From positions 1 to 8,017 of the forward strand of contig JBEKNT010000326.1 in the NCBI GenBank assembly GCA_049522565.1: a stretch of 8,017 bases of DNA, written 5' to 3'. The DNA comes from JASHVB01 sp049522565. Lineage in GTDB: Bacteria; Pseudomonadota; Alphaproteobacteria; Acetobacterales; Acetobacteraceae. The stretch's first letter is position 1. Each line of letters begins with the position of its first letter. Position numbers and translations under genes: made by a program. This document shows, piece by piece, positions 1 to 6,863 of the stretch. The notes under the pieces were generated by a model. It saw only the letters and a list, made by a program, of their open reading frames with translations. It made no database searches and had not been told where the DNA came from.

Positions 1-726
1 GTCGATCTTCAACATGATGTTCATCGTGCCGACCTCATCGAGGTAGCGGTGCTCGACGCCGTCGAGCCACAGCACCTGCGTATAGCCTGCGTGCTGCGCC
101 TCCTCCGCGCCGTACAGGCTCGCCGCGTAGTTGCCCGCGGTCTTCGCCGCGCCCAGCCCGCCCTACACCGCCCGCACATACTTGTCGGACGCGAGGATGC
201 GCACCGGGTTCATCCCCTCCTTGTAATACGCCCCCACCGGCCCGACGATAACGTAATAAAGATAACTGTTCGAGGGATGCACGCCGAGGAAGGTCTCCGT
301 CGCAATCACCGTCGGACGGATGTACAGCGACGTGCCCGGCAGCGACGGCACCCAGCGCTGATCCACCGCCACCAGGGCACGGATCGATTCCTCGACCATC
401 TCCGGGTCGAGCTGCGGAATACACAGGTAATGCGCCGAGCGGTTCAGCCGCCGCGCATGGTCCGGCAGGCGGAACAGCCGGACGCGGCCGTCAGGCCCAC
501 GGAACGCCTTCAACCCGTCGAAGATCGCCTGGCCGTAATGCAGCACGCAGGTCGCCGGGTCGAGCGTGAACGGCGCGTAGGGAACGATGCGCGGATCGTG
601 CCAGCCCCGGCCTTCGTCATACTCCATCAGGAACATGTGATCGGTGAACGCCTTGCCGAAGGCGAGGGTTTCGTCCGCCGGTGGCTGTTTCGGCTGCGTC
701 GTCCGGGTAATGGCGATCTCGGTCAC
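1..726 (-). pseudogene. ilvE: Branched-chain amino acid aminotransferase, 5' part, interrupted by an in-frame TAG and cut by the window edge
   Basis: The protein is a fold-type IV PLP enzyme that reversibly transaminates leucine, isoleucine and valine with 2-oxoglutarate in the cytoplasm. It starts at a GTG (724–726) preceded on its strand by a GAGAGA Shine-Dalgarno-like run. Family motifs include HYGQAIFDGLKAFR (about residues 63–76) and SLYIRPTVIATE (about 133–144). A TAG stop is codon 188 (163–165), directly after KYVRAV. The same frame then continues without any other stop to base 1 and still reads as good family sequence: GGLGAAKTAGNYAAS, with the PLP-binding lysine, then QVLWLDGVEHRYLDEVGTMN. 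The lesion is therefore a single nonsense codon, not a frameshift. Without read-through the product lacks the PLP lysine and would be inactive. A sequencing error, a recent mutation or suppression could each explain it. The assignment to ilvE is firm; pseudogene status is less so. Confidence 0.85.
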
Positions 727-835
727 TGCTCTCTCGTGGACGTTGGTTGATCCGTGACCGCCATATTACCTCAAGGCCGGCAGGAAGGGTAATGGCGTCC
801 GAAAGCTGGCTGACATCACGCCGGCGATCGCCTTC
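727..835. promoter_or_regulatory. Divergent intergenic region between ilvE and the CHAT operon
   Basis: This spacer must hold the promoters of both ilvE (minus) and the CHAT operon (plus). On the minus strand a TAATAT (complement of 763–768) could be a -10 for ilvE, placing a start point about 30 bases before its GTG, but only a poor -35 lies upstream of it. On the plus strand I could not find a convincing -35/-10 pair. A purine-rich AGGAAGG (782–788) is the only strong ribosome-binding-like site, and it does not serve the CHAT frame directly. Confidence 0.3.
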
Positions 836-884
836 ATGCCGGTTGTTGAACCATTGCACGGTGCAGCGCATTACGGCACTCTGA
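792..884 (+). CDS. Possible 30-codon leader ORF overlapping the CHAT gene start
   Basis: An ATG lies a few bases after a strong AGGAAGG Shine-Dalgarno (782–788) and opens a 30-codon frame ending in TGA at 882–884. It overlaps the first part of the CHAT reading frame in another frame. The peptide (beginning MASESWLTSRRR) is basic and resembles no family I know. It might be a translated leader that couples to or attenuates the downstream gene, or simply a chance ORF beside a purine run. Its main value is that the only good ribosome binding site in this spacer points here and not at the CHAT frame. Confidence 0.2.
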   Translation: MASESWLTSRRRSPSCRLLNHCTVQRITAL

Positions 885-3223
885 CACATGGATTGAAACC
901 AGCACTGGTGCACCCCATGCCGGCATCCAGCGTACTCGGGCCAGACTTCGTTGCCCGGTTCGATCTCGTCAACTCGGTCGAGGATGGCCTCGCTCTCATC
1001 TGGCAGCACGCCAACGATCTGGACGACACCGTGGCCGACGCCCTGCTGGCGAAGGCGAGCGAACTCCAGAATTCCGGCGATCCGGACGGGGCGGCGGAGT
1101 TCACCGCCTGGGGCCGGAAGGCCCGGAGTATCGTTACCCGCAACGAGTTGCTTGCCACCGACGTCGACGGGCAGGACGACGCCTTGGCGCGCCTCCAGGC
1201 ACGGCGCGATCGCTTCGACGATGGCTTTATCGAAACCTGTGCCGAACTCGCGGCACGGCCGTTCGGTCAGCTTAGCGCTGCGCTGGACGACGGCGGCATC
1301 GCAGCCGCACAGAATTTGGCTGACCAGGTTACCGCCCGGGTCAACTTCGATCTCGGCTTTCTCAAAGTGGTCGCCGGAATCACCCGGCAACAGACGCATT
1401 TGGCGCAAGCTCACTTGACCGAGGGATGTTGGCTGCTGTTGCTGGCCAAGCTCGAAGAGCTGAAGGGCGGCCCGGCGCATGCGGACCTCGTTGCGCGGGC
1501 AGCCGCAGCCTTGACGGCCTGCGCGGAAAACGCCGCCGCACCGCCGCTACAGCGGGCCCACGCCGAGAACAACCTGGCAACGCTCAGATTCCCGGACATG
1601 CAACAGGTGGACGCGCATCAGGATGCCGCCCTGCGACTGGCCGAGCAATCCGGCGACTGGGAAGCGGCGCGGGAATACCGCCGGCATAAAAGCTATTGGG
1701 CCCGCGAACACGGCGACTGGCTGGCGGTTTACCAACTCGACAAGCAAAGCCTGGATGCCGCGGAAGCCGCCGTCCGCAAGGAGTACGCTCCCATACTGGC
1801 GATGCGTTTGGTCAGGGACGCCTGGACGGACGTGGCGAGTGTCGTCGAAGCGTGCCTGAAACTGGGCGCGCAGGATCCGGTCTGGTACGAGCGTGCGTTG
1901 GAAGCCGCGGAATGGGGCAAGGCACGCGCCTTCCTGCGCGCGGCAATGGTGGTCGCGACGTCCCATCGGCCGGTCCCTGAACGGCTGCACCGCCGAAAGC
2001 AGCGACTTCTGCAACTGACGCGAATGGAGGGCGCGCAGCTCGGCGCGCTGGATATGAGCGCCGCGCAACGTCGTCTCCCGCACGCCGACCACATGCTGCT
2101 TTTGTTGGGGCGGACCGAAGCGCAAATCGAGAAATTCGGCTCCCTCCGCATGTTCGATCTGCACTGCTTTCCTTGCCAGTTTGCCGACATGGTCAAGCTG
2201 GTCCCGGCGGGGGGCTTGATTCTCTCCTATTTCGAATTGCCGCAAGCAATCATCCTGTTCGTTTTGGGCGAGGCAGGGCTGCTGGGGCAACCGGTCACGC
2301 TACCGCTTTCCCGCAAGGAGCTGGCGAGCGTCCTGCTCAATATGGAAGTCACCGCGGCGATCCGCAGCGACTTCAAGAACTGGAACGATATCCAGCGCGA
2401 GTTGGAGATGCGGATCAGCGCGGTCTGGCCGACCGACAAGCTGCAGTTCCTCTATCATCGACTGATCAAGCCAATAGCCGATCGCCTCGAGGGCCGGAGC
2501 CTCGTGTATATCAGCCCCGATGGCCTGCTTTGGCGGGTGCCGTTGCACGCTGCCCTGATATCAGAGCAGATGGCGCTGATCGATCAGGTTCCGGTGGCCT
2601 ATGCTCCGGGTCTCGCGGTGCTGCGCCGATCGATGGAGGCCGACAGAGCCACAGGATTGGCGCCGGTTTTCGCCGCCGGCGTGCCGCTTGCCGCCGGTGG
2701 CCCGGACGGCGCCGCGGAAGAGGCGCAAGCCGTTGCCGGGATCTTTGGCGGATCGGCGGAGCCGGCAACCCGCGAGGCCGTCCTGACGCGGGGTCTCAAG
2801 GCCGATGTGTTCCACATCTCGTGCCACACCGATCTCGAAAATGCCACGACCGCCTTTCAAGGTCTGATGCTCGAAGACGGCCTTCTCACGTCGAGCGAAA
2901 TCATCGCCGCCCGGTGTCAGTCGTCTTTGGCGTTCTTGAGCGCATGCGAAACATCAAGAGCAGATTTGCACGGTGAAGGTGAAGAACTCGTGGGTATCAC
3001 CGGGGCGTTTCTGCGTGCGGGCTGCCGGTCGGTGATCTCATGCATGTGGAAGATGCCGACCTCGGTCAGCCCGGAGCTTGTCAAGCATTTCTACGTCGCG
3101 CTGGTCGAGAACAAGGCCAACAGGGCCGTGGCATTGCAAGCCGCGATCCAGGCCGTCAAGCAGCAACCGCGGTTCGACCACCCCTATTACTGGGCTCCGT
3201 TCTGTCTGTACGGCCCGGCCTAG
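836..3223 (+). CDS. CHAT-domain (caspase-like) protease with helical, TPR-like N-terminal region
   Basis: The protein has 795 residues. The C-terminal quarter (about 540–795) is a CHAT domain, a clan CD cysteine peptidase fold related to caspases and separase. Visible landmarks are the entry motif PDGLLWRVP (561–569), the catalytic histidine in HISCHTD (H664), the catalytic cysteine in LSACET (C704), GEGEELVGITGAFLRAGCRSVI after it, and the typical ending YYWAPFCLYGP. Both members of the dyad are present, so it is probably an active protease. Residues about 30–540 are alpha-helical; about 265–370 look TPR-like (LAEQSGDWEAAREYRRH, LEAAEWGKARAFLRA), suiting a sensor or docking role. There is no signal peptide or membrane segment, so it is probably cytoplasmic. 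The start is uncertain: ATG 836 has no Shine-Dalgarno, and ATG 917 (residue 28) is an alternative. It is the first gene of a two-gene operon. Substrate and trigger cannot be read from sequence; a defence or programmed-death role is inference from other bacterial CHAT systems. Confidence 0.9.
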   Translation: MPVVEPLHGAAHYGTLTHGLKPALVHPMPASSVLGPDFVARFDLVNSVEDGLALIWQHANDLDDTVADALLAKASELQNSGDPDGAAEFTAWGRKARSIVTRNELLATDVDGQDDALARLQARRDRFDDGFIETCAELAARPFGQLSAALDDGGIAAAQNLADQVTARVNFDLGFLKVVAGITRQQTHLAQAHLTEGCWLLLLAKLEELKGGPAHADLVARAAAALTACAENAAAPPLQRAHAENNLATLRFPDMQQVDAHQDAALRLAEQSGDWEAAREYRRHKSYWAREHGDWLAVYQLDKQSLDAAEAAVRKEYAPILAMRLVRDAWTDVASVVEACLKLGAQDPVWYERALEAAEWGKARAFLRAAMVVATSHRPVPERLHRRKQRLLQLTRMEGAQLGALDMSAAQRRLPHADHMLLLLGRTEAQIEKFGSLRMFDLHCFPCQFADMVKLVPAGGLILSYFELPQAIILFVLGEAGLLGQPVTLPLSRKELASVLLNMEVTAAIRSDFKNWNDIQRELEMRISAVWPTDKLQFLYHRLIKPIADRLEGRSLVYISPDGLLWRVPLHAALISEQMALIDQVPVAYAPGLAVLRRSMEADRATGLAPVFAAGVPLAAGGPDGAAEEAQAVAGIFGGSAEPATREAVLTRGLKADVFHISCHTDLENATTAFQGLMLEDGLLTSSEIIAARCQSSLAFLSACETSRADLHGEGEELVGITGAFLRAGCRSVISCMWKMPTSVSPELVKHFYVALVENKANRAVALQAAIQAVKQQPRFDHPYYWAPFCLYGPA

Positions 3224-3230
3224 AAAGGAG
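3224..3230 (+). promoter_or_regulatory. Strong Shine-Dalgarno for the CHAT partner gene
   Basis: AAAGGAG begins right after the CHAT stop codon (TAG, 3221–3223) and lies 8 bases before ATG 3239. It fixes the start of the partner gene and implies translation from the same transcript. It is much stronger than anything before the CHAT gene itself, so the second protein may be made in excess over the protease. Confidence 0.8.
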
Positions 3231-3238
3231 AAGCTCCG

Positions 3239-4015
3239 ATGTCCTATGTGCCGATCCCTGATGAGTTTGTGCAGCCGGAGCCAGAGAAGAGTCTGGCGCT
3301 GGCTCTGCGCGTCAAGAAGGCGACCGAAGCGCTTCTCGCAAGCGTGCCGAATGTCGCCGTTTACGGCTTCCTCCTGTCGGCCGACCCCAAGCACCCGCTC
3401 TCCAAGGTTGTCAGCGAGCGCTGGTCGCAGCTCCACCATCTTACCGGCGACAAAATACTGCTTGTGGCGTTCGACCCGCCGAAGGAATGGGCAGCCGGAA
3501 TCGAAGACTATTGGAAGCAGCAACTGGGAGCGTCTTTCAAGAGCGTCTGGCGAGACTGGCAGCAAGGACGCGGCGTGGAACCGGGCGTGGCCTATCAATA
3601 TCTCGACCTGTTCTCCGAGCCGATCCAGCCGGAGAGCCTGCCCTGTCTCGTATTCTTCACCGATCTGACCAATCGCCAGGCGGTGGTGCGGTCAATCCCG
3701 AACTGGGACGAGGACAGCCTGTTCAAGTTCCTGGTGGCACAATTGGAAGCGGTCCGGGCGTGCTGCGATACGCCGGCGCCGGACCGGCTCGAATGTCTCC
3801 GGACGTCGCTCACGTCGCCAACCGCGATCGCCGGGACCTATCTTGGCCATCTGGCGACCCAGATCACCGACTATGTCAGGCAAAATCCGGCGAAGGTGGT
3901 CGTCGCCAGCCTGGGTCTCGTGATCGCGCTGGGTACCGGCAACGTACTTCCGCTGGGTGCCACGGCGATCACCGCGCTGACGGCAGTCAAGGACGCATTT
4001 TCGTCGAAGGCCTGA
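3239..4015 (+). CDS. CHAT-associated protein of unknown function with hydrophobic C-terminal tail (putative effector or substrate)
   Basis: This 258-residue protein is not one I recognise. The N-terminal part (about 15–175) looks like a soluble alpha/beta domain: strands such as NVAVYGFLL (38–46), DKILLVAFDPP (71–81) and SLPCLVFFTDL (133–143) alternate with charged, tryptophan-containing helices (WAAGIEDYWKQQ, SVWRDWQQ). Strand spacing is loosely reminiscent of a thioredoxin-like or Rossmann-like core, but no CxxC or nucleotide loop is visible. The C-terminal segment 219–250 is almost uncharged and glycine-rich (VVVASLGLVIALGTG, then LPLGATAITALTAV), consistent with a membrane hairpin or amphipathic insertion element, and ends in a short charged tail. 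There is no signal peptide. It follows the CHAT gene by 15 bp with a strong ribosome binding site, so the two are surely co-expressed. A model in which the CHAT protease cleaves or releases this protein to act on the membrane is attractive but inferred. Confidence 0.8.
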   Translation: MSYVPIPDEFVQPEPEKSLALALRVKKATEALLASVPNVAVYGFLLSADPKHPLSKVVSERWSQLHHLTGDKILLVAFDPPKEWAAGIEDYWKQQLGASFKSVWRDWQQGRGVEPGVAYQYLDLFSEPIQPESLPCLVFFTDLTNRQAVVRSIPNWDEDSLFKFLVAQLEAVRACCDTPAPDRLECLRTSLTSPTAIAGTYLGHLATQITDYVRQNPAKVVVASLGLVIALGTGNVLPLGATAITALTAVKDAFSSKA

Positions 4016-4023
4016 GCCCGCGG

Positions 4024-4665
4024 TCACAAGCCGGCGCCGAGCGCGTCCCGCGGCACGCGCTGCCACAGCGCGCGCATCACGGCGGCATGCACCGCCGCCT
4101 CGGACCCATCCGCCGGGATCAGCACGCAGCGCTCCGGCGCGGCGCGAGCGATCGCGCGAAAACCCTCGTTGACGCGCGCATGGAACGCGGCGTCCAGCCG
4201 CTCATAGCGGTCGGCCGCGCCGCCGCGCCTGCGCAGGCGCCCCAGCGCCACCGCATCGGAAACGTCGAGCACGATCGTCACATCGGGCAGCAGCCCGATC
4301 AGCCCGGTCAGCGTCGCGATCATCGCCCGATCCGCGCCCTGGCCGTAGCCCTGATACGCCATGGTGGAATCCGCGAAGCGGTCGCACACCACCCACATCC
4401 CGGCGGCCAGGGCCGGACGGATCGATTGCTCGACATGCTCTGCCCGGGCCGCGAAATGCAGCAGCGCTTCCGCCGGCGCCGACCAGGCCACCGCGCCGGA
4501 CAGCAGCAACTCCCGCAGCACTTCCGCGCCGGGCGCGCCGCCGGGTTCGCGCGTGCGCAACACGGGCACCCCCAGATCGCCCAGCGCATCGGCCAGCAGG
4601 CGCGCCTGGGTTGATTTGCCGGCGCCCTCGCCGCCTTCCAAGGTTATGAAGCGGGCGTGCTGCAC
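4024..4665 (-). CDS. tmk: Thymidylate kinase (dTMP kinase)
   Basis: The enzyme phosphorylates dTMP to dTDP with ATP in the cytoplasm, an essential step of dTTP supply. The 213-residue length is normal for the family. Visible motifs are the P-loop GGEGAGKS (11–18), the dTMP-binding REPGG, the DRFADSTMAYQGYG block, and a lid region RRRGGAADRYE. The start is a GTG (4663–4665), two residues before the usual family beginning, with a GAGGG Shine-Dalgarno 6 bases upstream on its strand. It lies 67 bp downstream of dacA and is probably in the same transcript as rlpA and dacA. Its stop is only 8 bp from the stop of the convergent CHAT partner gene. In related genomes I recall holB (DNA polymerase III delta prime) following tmk; it is absent here. 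Confidence 0.95.
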   Translation of the reverse strand: MQHARFITLEGGEGAGKSTQARLLADALGDLGVPVLRTREPGGAPGAEVLRELLLSGAVAWSAPAEALLHFAARAEHVEQSIRPALAAGMWVVCDRFADSTMAYQGYGQGADRAMIATLTGLIGLLPDVTIVLDVSDAVALGRLRRRGGAADRYERLDAAFHARVNEGFRAIARAAPERCVLIPADGSEAAVHAAVMRALWQRVPRDALGAGL

Positions 4666-4708
4666 GTCGGACCCTCACCTCCCAGCCCACATGGGCCGGG
4701 CCCCTCCA

Positions 4709-4725
4709 CTCCCGCATAGCGGGAG
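4709..4725 (-). other. Perfect stem-loop between dacA and tmk
   Basis: CTCCCGC (4709–4715) and GCGGGAG (4719–4725) form a perfect 7-bp stem around a three-base loop, 7 bases past the dacA stop codon. A second small inverted repeat (GCCCACATGGGC, 4685–4696) follows nearer to tmk. No U-run follows on the minus strand, so a classical intrinsic terminator is unlikely. A role in mRNA processing, 3'-end protection of the dacA message or partial attenuation before tmk is possible. Confidence 0.5.
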
Positions 4726-4732
4726 CGGGTTA

Positions 4733-5947
4733 TTAGCTTCCGGTGACGTAGTGCGACAGCACCGCCATGGCGCGGCCGGGCAGGCTGAGCTTCGATACAT
4801 CGGCACCGGCGAGCAAGGGAACCTCCATCGAGGGGACACCGTCGCCGGCGACGGTCAGCTTGCCGACCGTCGCCCCCTTGGCGATCGGGGCATGGATCGG
4901 CGCGGCATAGCTGATCTGCACCTTGGCATTCCGCCGCCAGTTGCGCGGCATCGTCACCACCAGATCGTGCCCGCTGACCAGCGGCACGTCCGGGCTGGCG
5001 CCGAGCCACACCGGCGCCTGGTCCACCACGTCGCCGGCCGCGAACAGCGTCACATCCTCGAAATTCGCGAACGCCCAGTCCATCAGCCGCTCCGACTCTT
5101 CGGATCGCTCGCGCATCGTTTCCATGCCGTTCAACACCAGTACCACGCGCCGGTCGCCCCGCCTGGTGCTGGCGACGACGCCGTAGCCGCCGGCCTCCGT
5201 ATGCCCGGTCTTCAACCCGTCCGCCGTCCCCTTCTGCACCAGAGGATTTCGATTCCCCTGCTCTATATTGTTATATTTGAATGTCTTTTCTGAATCGTAG
5301 TGATAATACTGCGGGAACTGCCGGATGATGTCACCCGCCAGGGTCACGATATCGCGGCTGCTCATATAGTGGTTGTCGGCCGGCCACCCCGTCGCATTCA
5401 TGAAATGCGAATTGGTCAGCCCAAGCTTCTTCGCCGTGTCGTTCATCAGCTCGGCGAACTGCTCTTCCGATCCCGAAATGGCTTCGGCGAGCACGATGCA
5501 GGCGTCGTTGCCGGAATCCACCACGATGCCGCGGATCAGGTCCTCCACGCCCACCGTCGTGCCGATCTGCACGAACATCTTCGACCCGCCCATCCGCCAG
5601 GCCCGCTCCGACACCGGCAGTTGGTCGTCCAGCTTCATGCGCCCGCTCGCCAGCCGCTCATACACGATGTACAGCGTCATCAGCTTGGTCATCGAGGAAG
5701 GCGGCATCTGGTCGTCGGCCTGCTTCTCCAGCAGCGACGCCCCGGTGTTGAAATCCTGGATATAGGCCCAGCGCGCGGTGGTATCGACCGGGCCAAGCGG
5801 CGTGGTCGCCGGGCTGCCGGTGGCTTCCGGCGTGGCGTCCTTCTTGCCCTTGCCAGAACGCGCCACCGGACGCGGCGGTTGCGCCAGCGCCGGCACAGCG
5901 GCGACGGCCAACGCGGAACCAAGCAAAGCGGAACGACGGGTCAGCAT
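4733..5947 (-). CDS. dacA: D-alanyl-D-alanine carboxypeptidase (penicillin-binding protein, S11 family)
   Basis: The protein has 404 residues and trims the terminal D-alanine from peptidoglycan pentapeptides in the periplasm. The S11/PBP5 signature set is complete: SxxK as SMTK (S85–K88), SGN (145–147) and KTG (246–248) within GLKTGHTEAGGYGVV. The C-terminal part (about 290–385) fits the beta-rich PBP5 C-terminal domain, and the extreme end AMAVLSHYVTG may be a short membrane-associating helix. An N-terminal signal peptide runs to about residue 22 (ALA before QPP); the TRRSALLG start is Tat-like, so either Sec or Tat export is possible. The start at ATG 5947 is chosen for the signal peptide and for AGGAG 7 bases upstream; the frame stays open further upstream but those residues overlap rlpA. 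Codons around residues 214–235 are unusually AT-rich compared with the rest of the gene. Confidence 0.95.
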   Translation of the reverse strand: MLTRRSALLGSALAVAAVPALAQPPRPVARSGKGKKDATPEATGSPATTPLGPVDTTARWAYIQDFNTGASLLEKQADDQMPPSSMTKLMTLYIVYERLASGRMKLDDQLPVSERAWRMGGSKMFVQIGTTVGVEDLIRGIVVDSGNDACIVLAEAISGSEEQFAELMNDTAKKLGLTNSHFMNATGWPADNHYMSSRDIVTLAGDIIRQFPQYYHYDSEKTFKYNNIEQGNRNPLVQKGTADGLKTGHTEAGGYGVVASTRRGDRRVVLVLNGMETMRERSEESERLMDWAFANFEDVTLFAAGDVVDQAPVWLGASPDVPLVSGHDLVVTMPRNWRRNAKVQISYAAPIHAPIAKGATVGKLTVAGDGVPSMEVPLLAGADVSKLSLPGRAMAVLSHYVTGS

Positions 5948-5954
5948 CGCGCTA

Positions 5955-5959
5955 CTCCT
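5955..5959 (-). promoter_or_regulatory. dacA ribosome binding site overlapping the rlpA stop codon
   Basis: AGGAG on the minus strand sits 7 bases before the dacA ATG and shares bases with the rlpA TAG stop (5958–5960). This fixes the dacA start and suggests translational coupling between the two genes. Confidence 0.8.
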
Positions 5960-6863
5960 ATTCGACCACGATCCGCGCGTCGACAATGCCCGCGCGGATC
6001 GCCTGATCCACCGCAACATCCGCCGCCGCGACACTGCCGAGCGGACCGATCATCACCCGGTAAGTCTGCACCCGCCCATCAAAAATCCGTTCGATGGTCG
6101 GCCCCAGCCCGGTCAGCCTGGCCTGCTCGATCGCCGCGTATTGGTAGGACTGAAAGGTGTCGAGTCGCACCCACAATCGACCAGGCTGCGGCGGACCTTG
6201 CGTCAGGGCCTCCGGCACGTGCTCCTGCATCTCCGGCGCCGCCCCGACCGGCTGGGCGGCAACCGCCGGCAGCGCATGGCCGCCTTCCTGCCGCGCGCCC
6301 GCCGGCGGCGGCAGACTGTCCGAGGATACCGCGCCGCGCGGCGCCGCCGCGACCGGCAGATGCGGCGTACCAGCCACATGTTGTTCGGCCGCCTCGCTTG
6401 GCCCCGGCAGCACCGTCAGCCGCACCTGCGCCACGCCATTCGCCGGCATCCCCAGCAGCGCGGCAATGCGCTTCGTCACCTGCACCACCCGGCCCGGCGT
6501 CGGCGTGCCGCGGTCATTGATGCGCACCAGCACCGCCCGCCCGGTCTCCAGATCGGTCAGCCGCGCAATGGCGGGAAGCTGCACGGTGGGATGCGCGGCG
6601 GCCAGTGCTCCCTGACCGAACACCTCGCCATCCGTGGTCAGCGGCGGATGGTCATCCGGGTAGACCGCGGCGAGGCCGGTCTCGTTGAGGTCGTGGCTCT
6701 CGCGCGGATACCACCAGGTCCCGCCGGACTGGTACGGCCGATCGAGCACATAGTGCGGATTGGCCTGCGGCGGCGGCTTCTGACAGCCGGCCAGCAGCAT
6801 CCCCAGCGCGGCACAGCCGCCCAGGACCCGGGCCGCGCGCCGCACCCGCCATGCGGCGGCCAT
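5958..6863 (-). CDS. rlpA: RlpA-like lipoprotein (septal-ring lytic transglycosylase type) with DPBB and SPOR domains
   Basis: This 301-residue envelope protein starts with a lipoprotein signal ending in LLAGC, which makes C27 the lipidation site. A double-psi beta-barrel domain (about 60–152) follows; its RlpA landmarks are TDGE (E80), AAH (H91) and VRINDRG (D117), matching the acidic and histidine positions needed for activity in Pseudomonas RlpA. A low-complexity proline/alanine-rich linker (about 155–225) leads to a C-terminal SPOR domain (about 226–300, LWVRLDTFQSYQYAA … YRVMIGPLGS), which binds denuded glycan strands at division sites. The DPBB region is somewhat divergent (GLAAVYPDD where SWYG is usual). 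The start at ATG 6863 is chosen because it yields a proper lipoprotein signal; the frame remains open far upstream, but that stretch is antisense to another gene. The Shine-Dalgarno is weak (AGGCGG). It is the first gene of the rlpA–dacA–tmk run. Confidence 0.9.
   Translation of the reverse strand: MAAAWRVRRAARVLGGCAALGMLLAGCQKPPPQANPHYVLDRPYQSGGTWWYPRESHDLNETGLAAVYPDDHPPLTTDGEVFGQGALAAAHPTVQLPAIARLTDLETGRAVLVRINDRGTPTPGRVVQVTKRIAALLGMPANGVAQVRLTVLPGPSEAAEQHVAGTPHLPVAAAPRGAVSSDSLPPPAGARQEGGHALPAVAAQPVGAAPEMQEHVPEALTQGPPQPGRLWVRLDTFQSYQYAAIEQARLTGLGPTIERIFDGRVQTYRVMIGPLGSVAAADVAVDQAIRAGIVDARIVVE

Noticed and set aside
49..750. Plus-strand open frame opposite ilvE
   Set aside because: Arg/His-rich shadow composition; the opposite strand has clear aminotransferase motifs.
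705..797. 11-bp direct repeat GGGTAATGGCG at 705–715 and 787–797
   Set aside because: Exact 11-mers recur several times by chance in a window of this size; there is no insertion-like structure between the copies.
836..3223. Type III-E CRISPR TPR-CHAT (Craspase) component
   Set aside because: No CRISPR array, gRAMP effector or Csx30/31 relatives in the window; the shared feature is only a CHAT domain with helical repeats.
3239..4015. Bacterial gasdermin as identity of the CHAT partner
   Set aside because: Length is similar, but there is no N-terminal palmitoylation-type cysteine. The hydrophobic segment is C-terminal and hairpin-like, whereas gasdermins keep a short cleavable inhibitory tail after a beta-rich pore domain. 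I could not match any gasdermin motif.
3487..4614. Plus-strand frame overlapping the CHAT partner and the antisense of tmk
   Set aside because: No domain character; it crosses two genes supported by motifs and ribosome binding sites in other frames.
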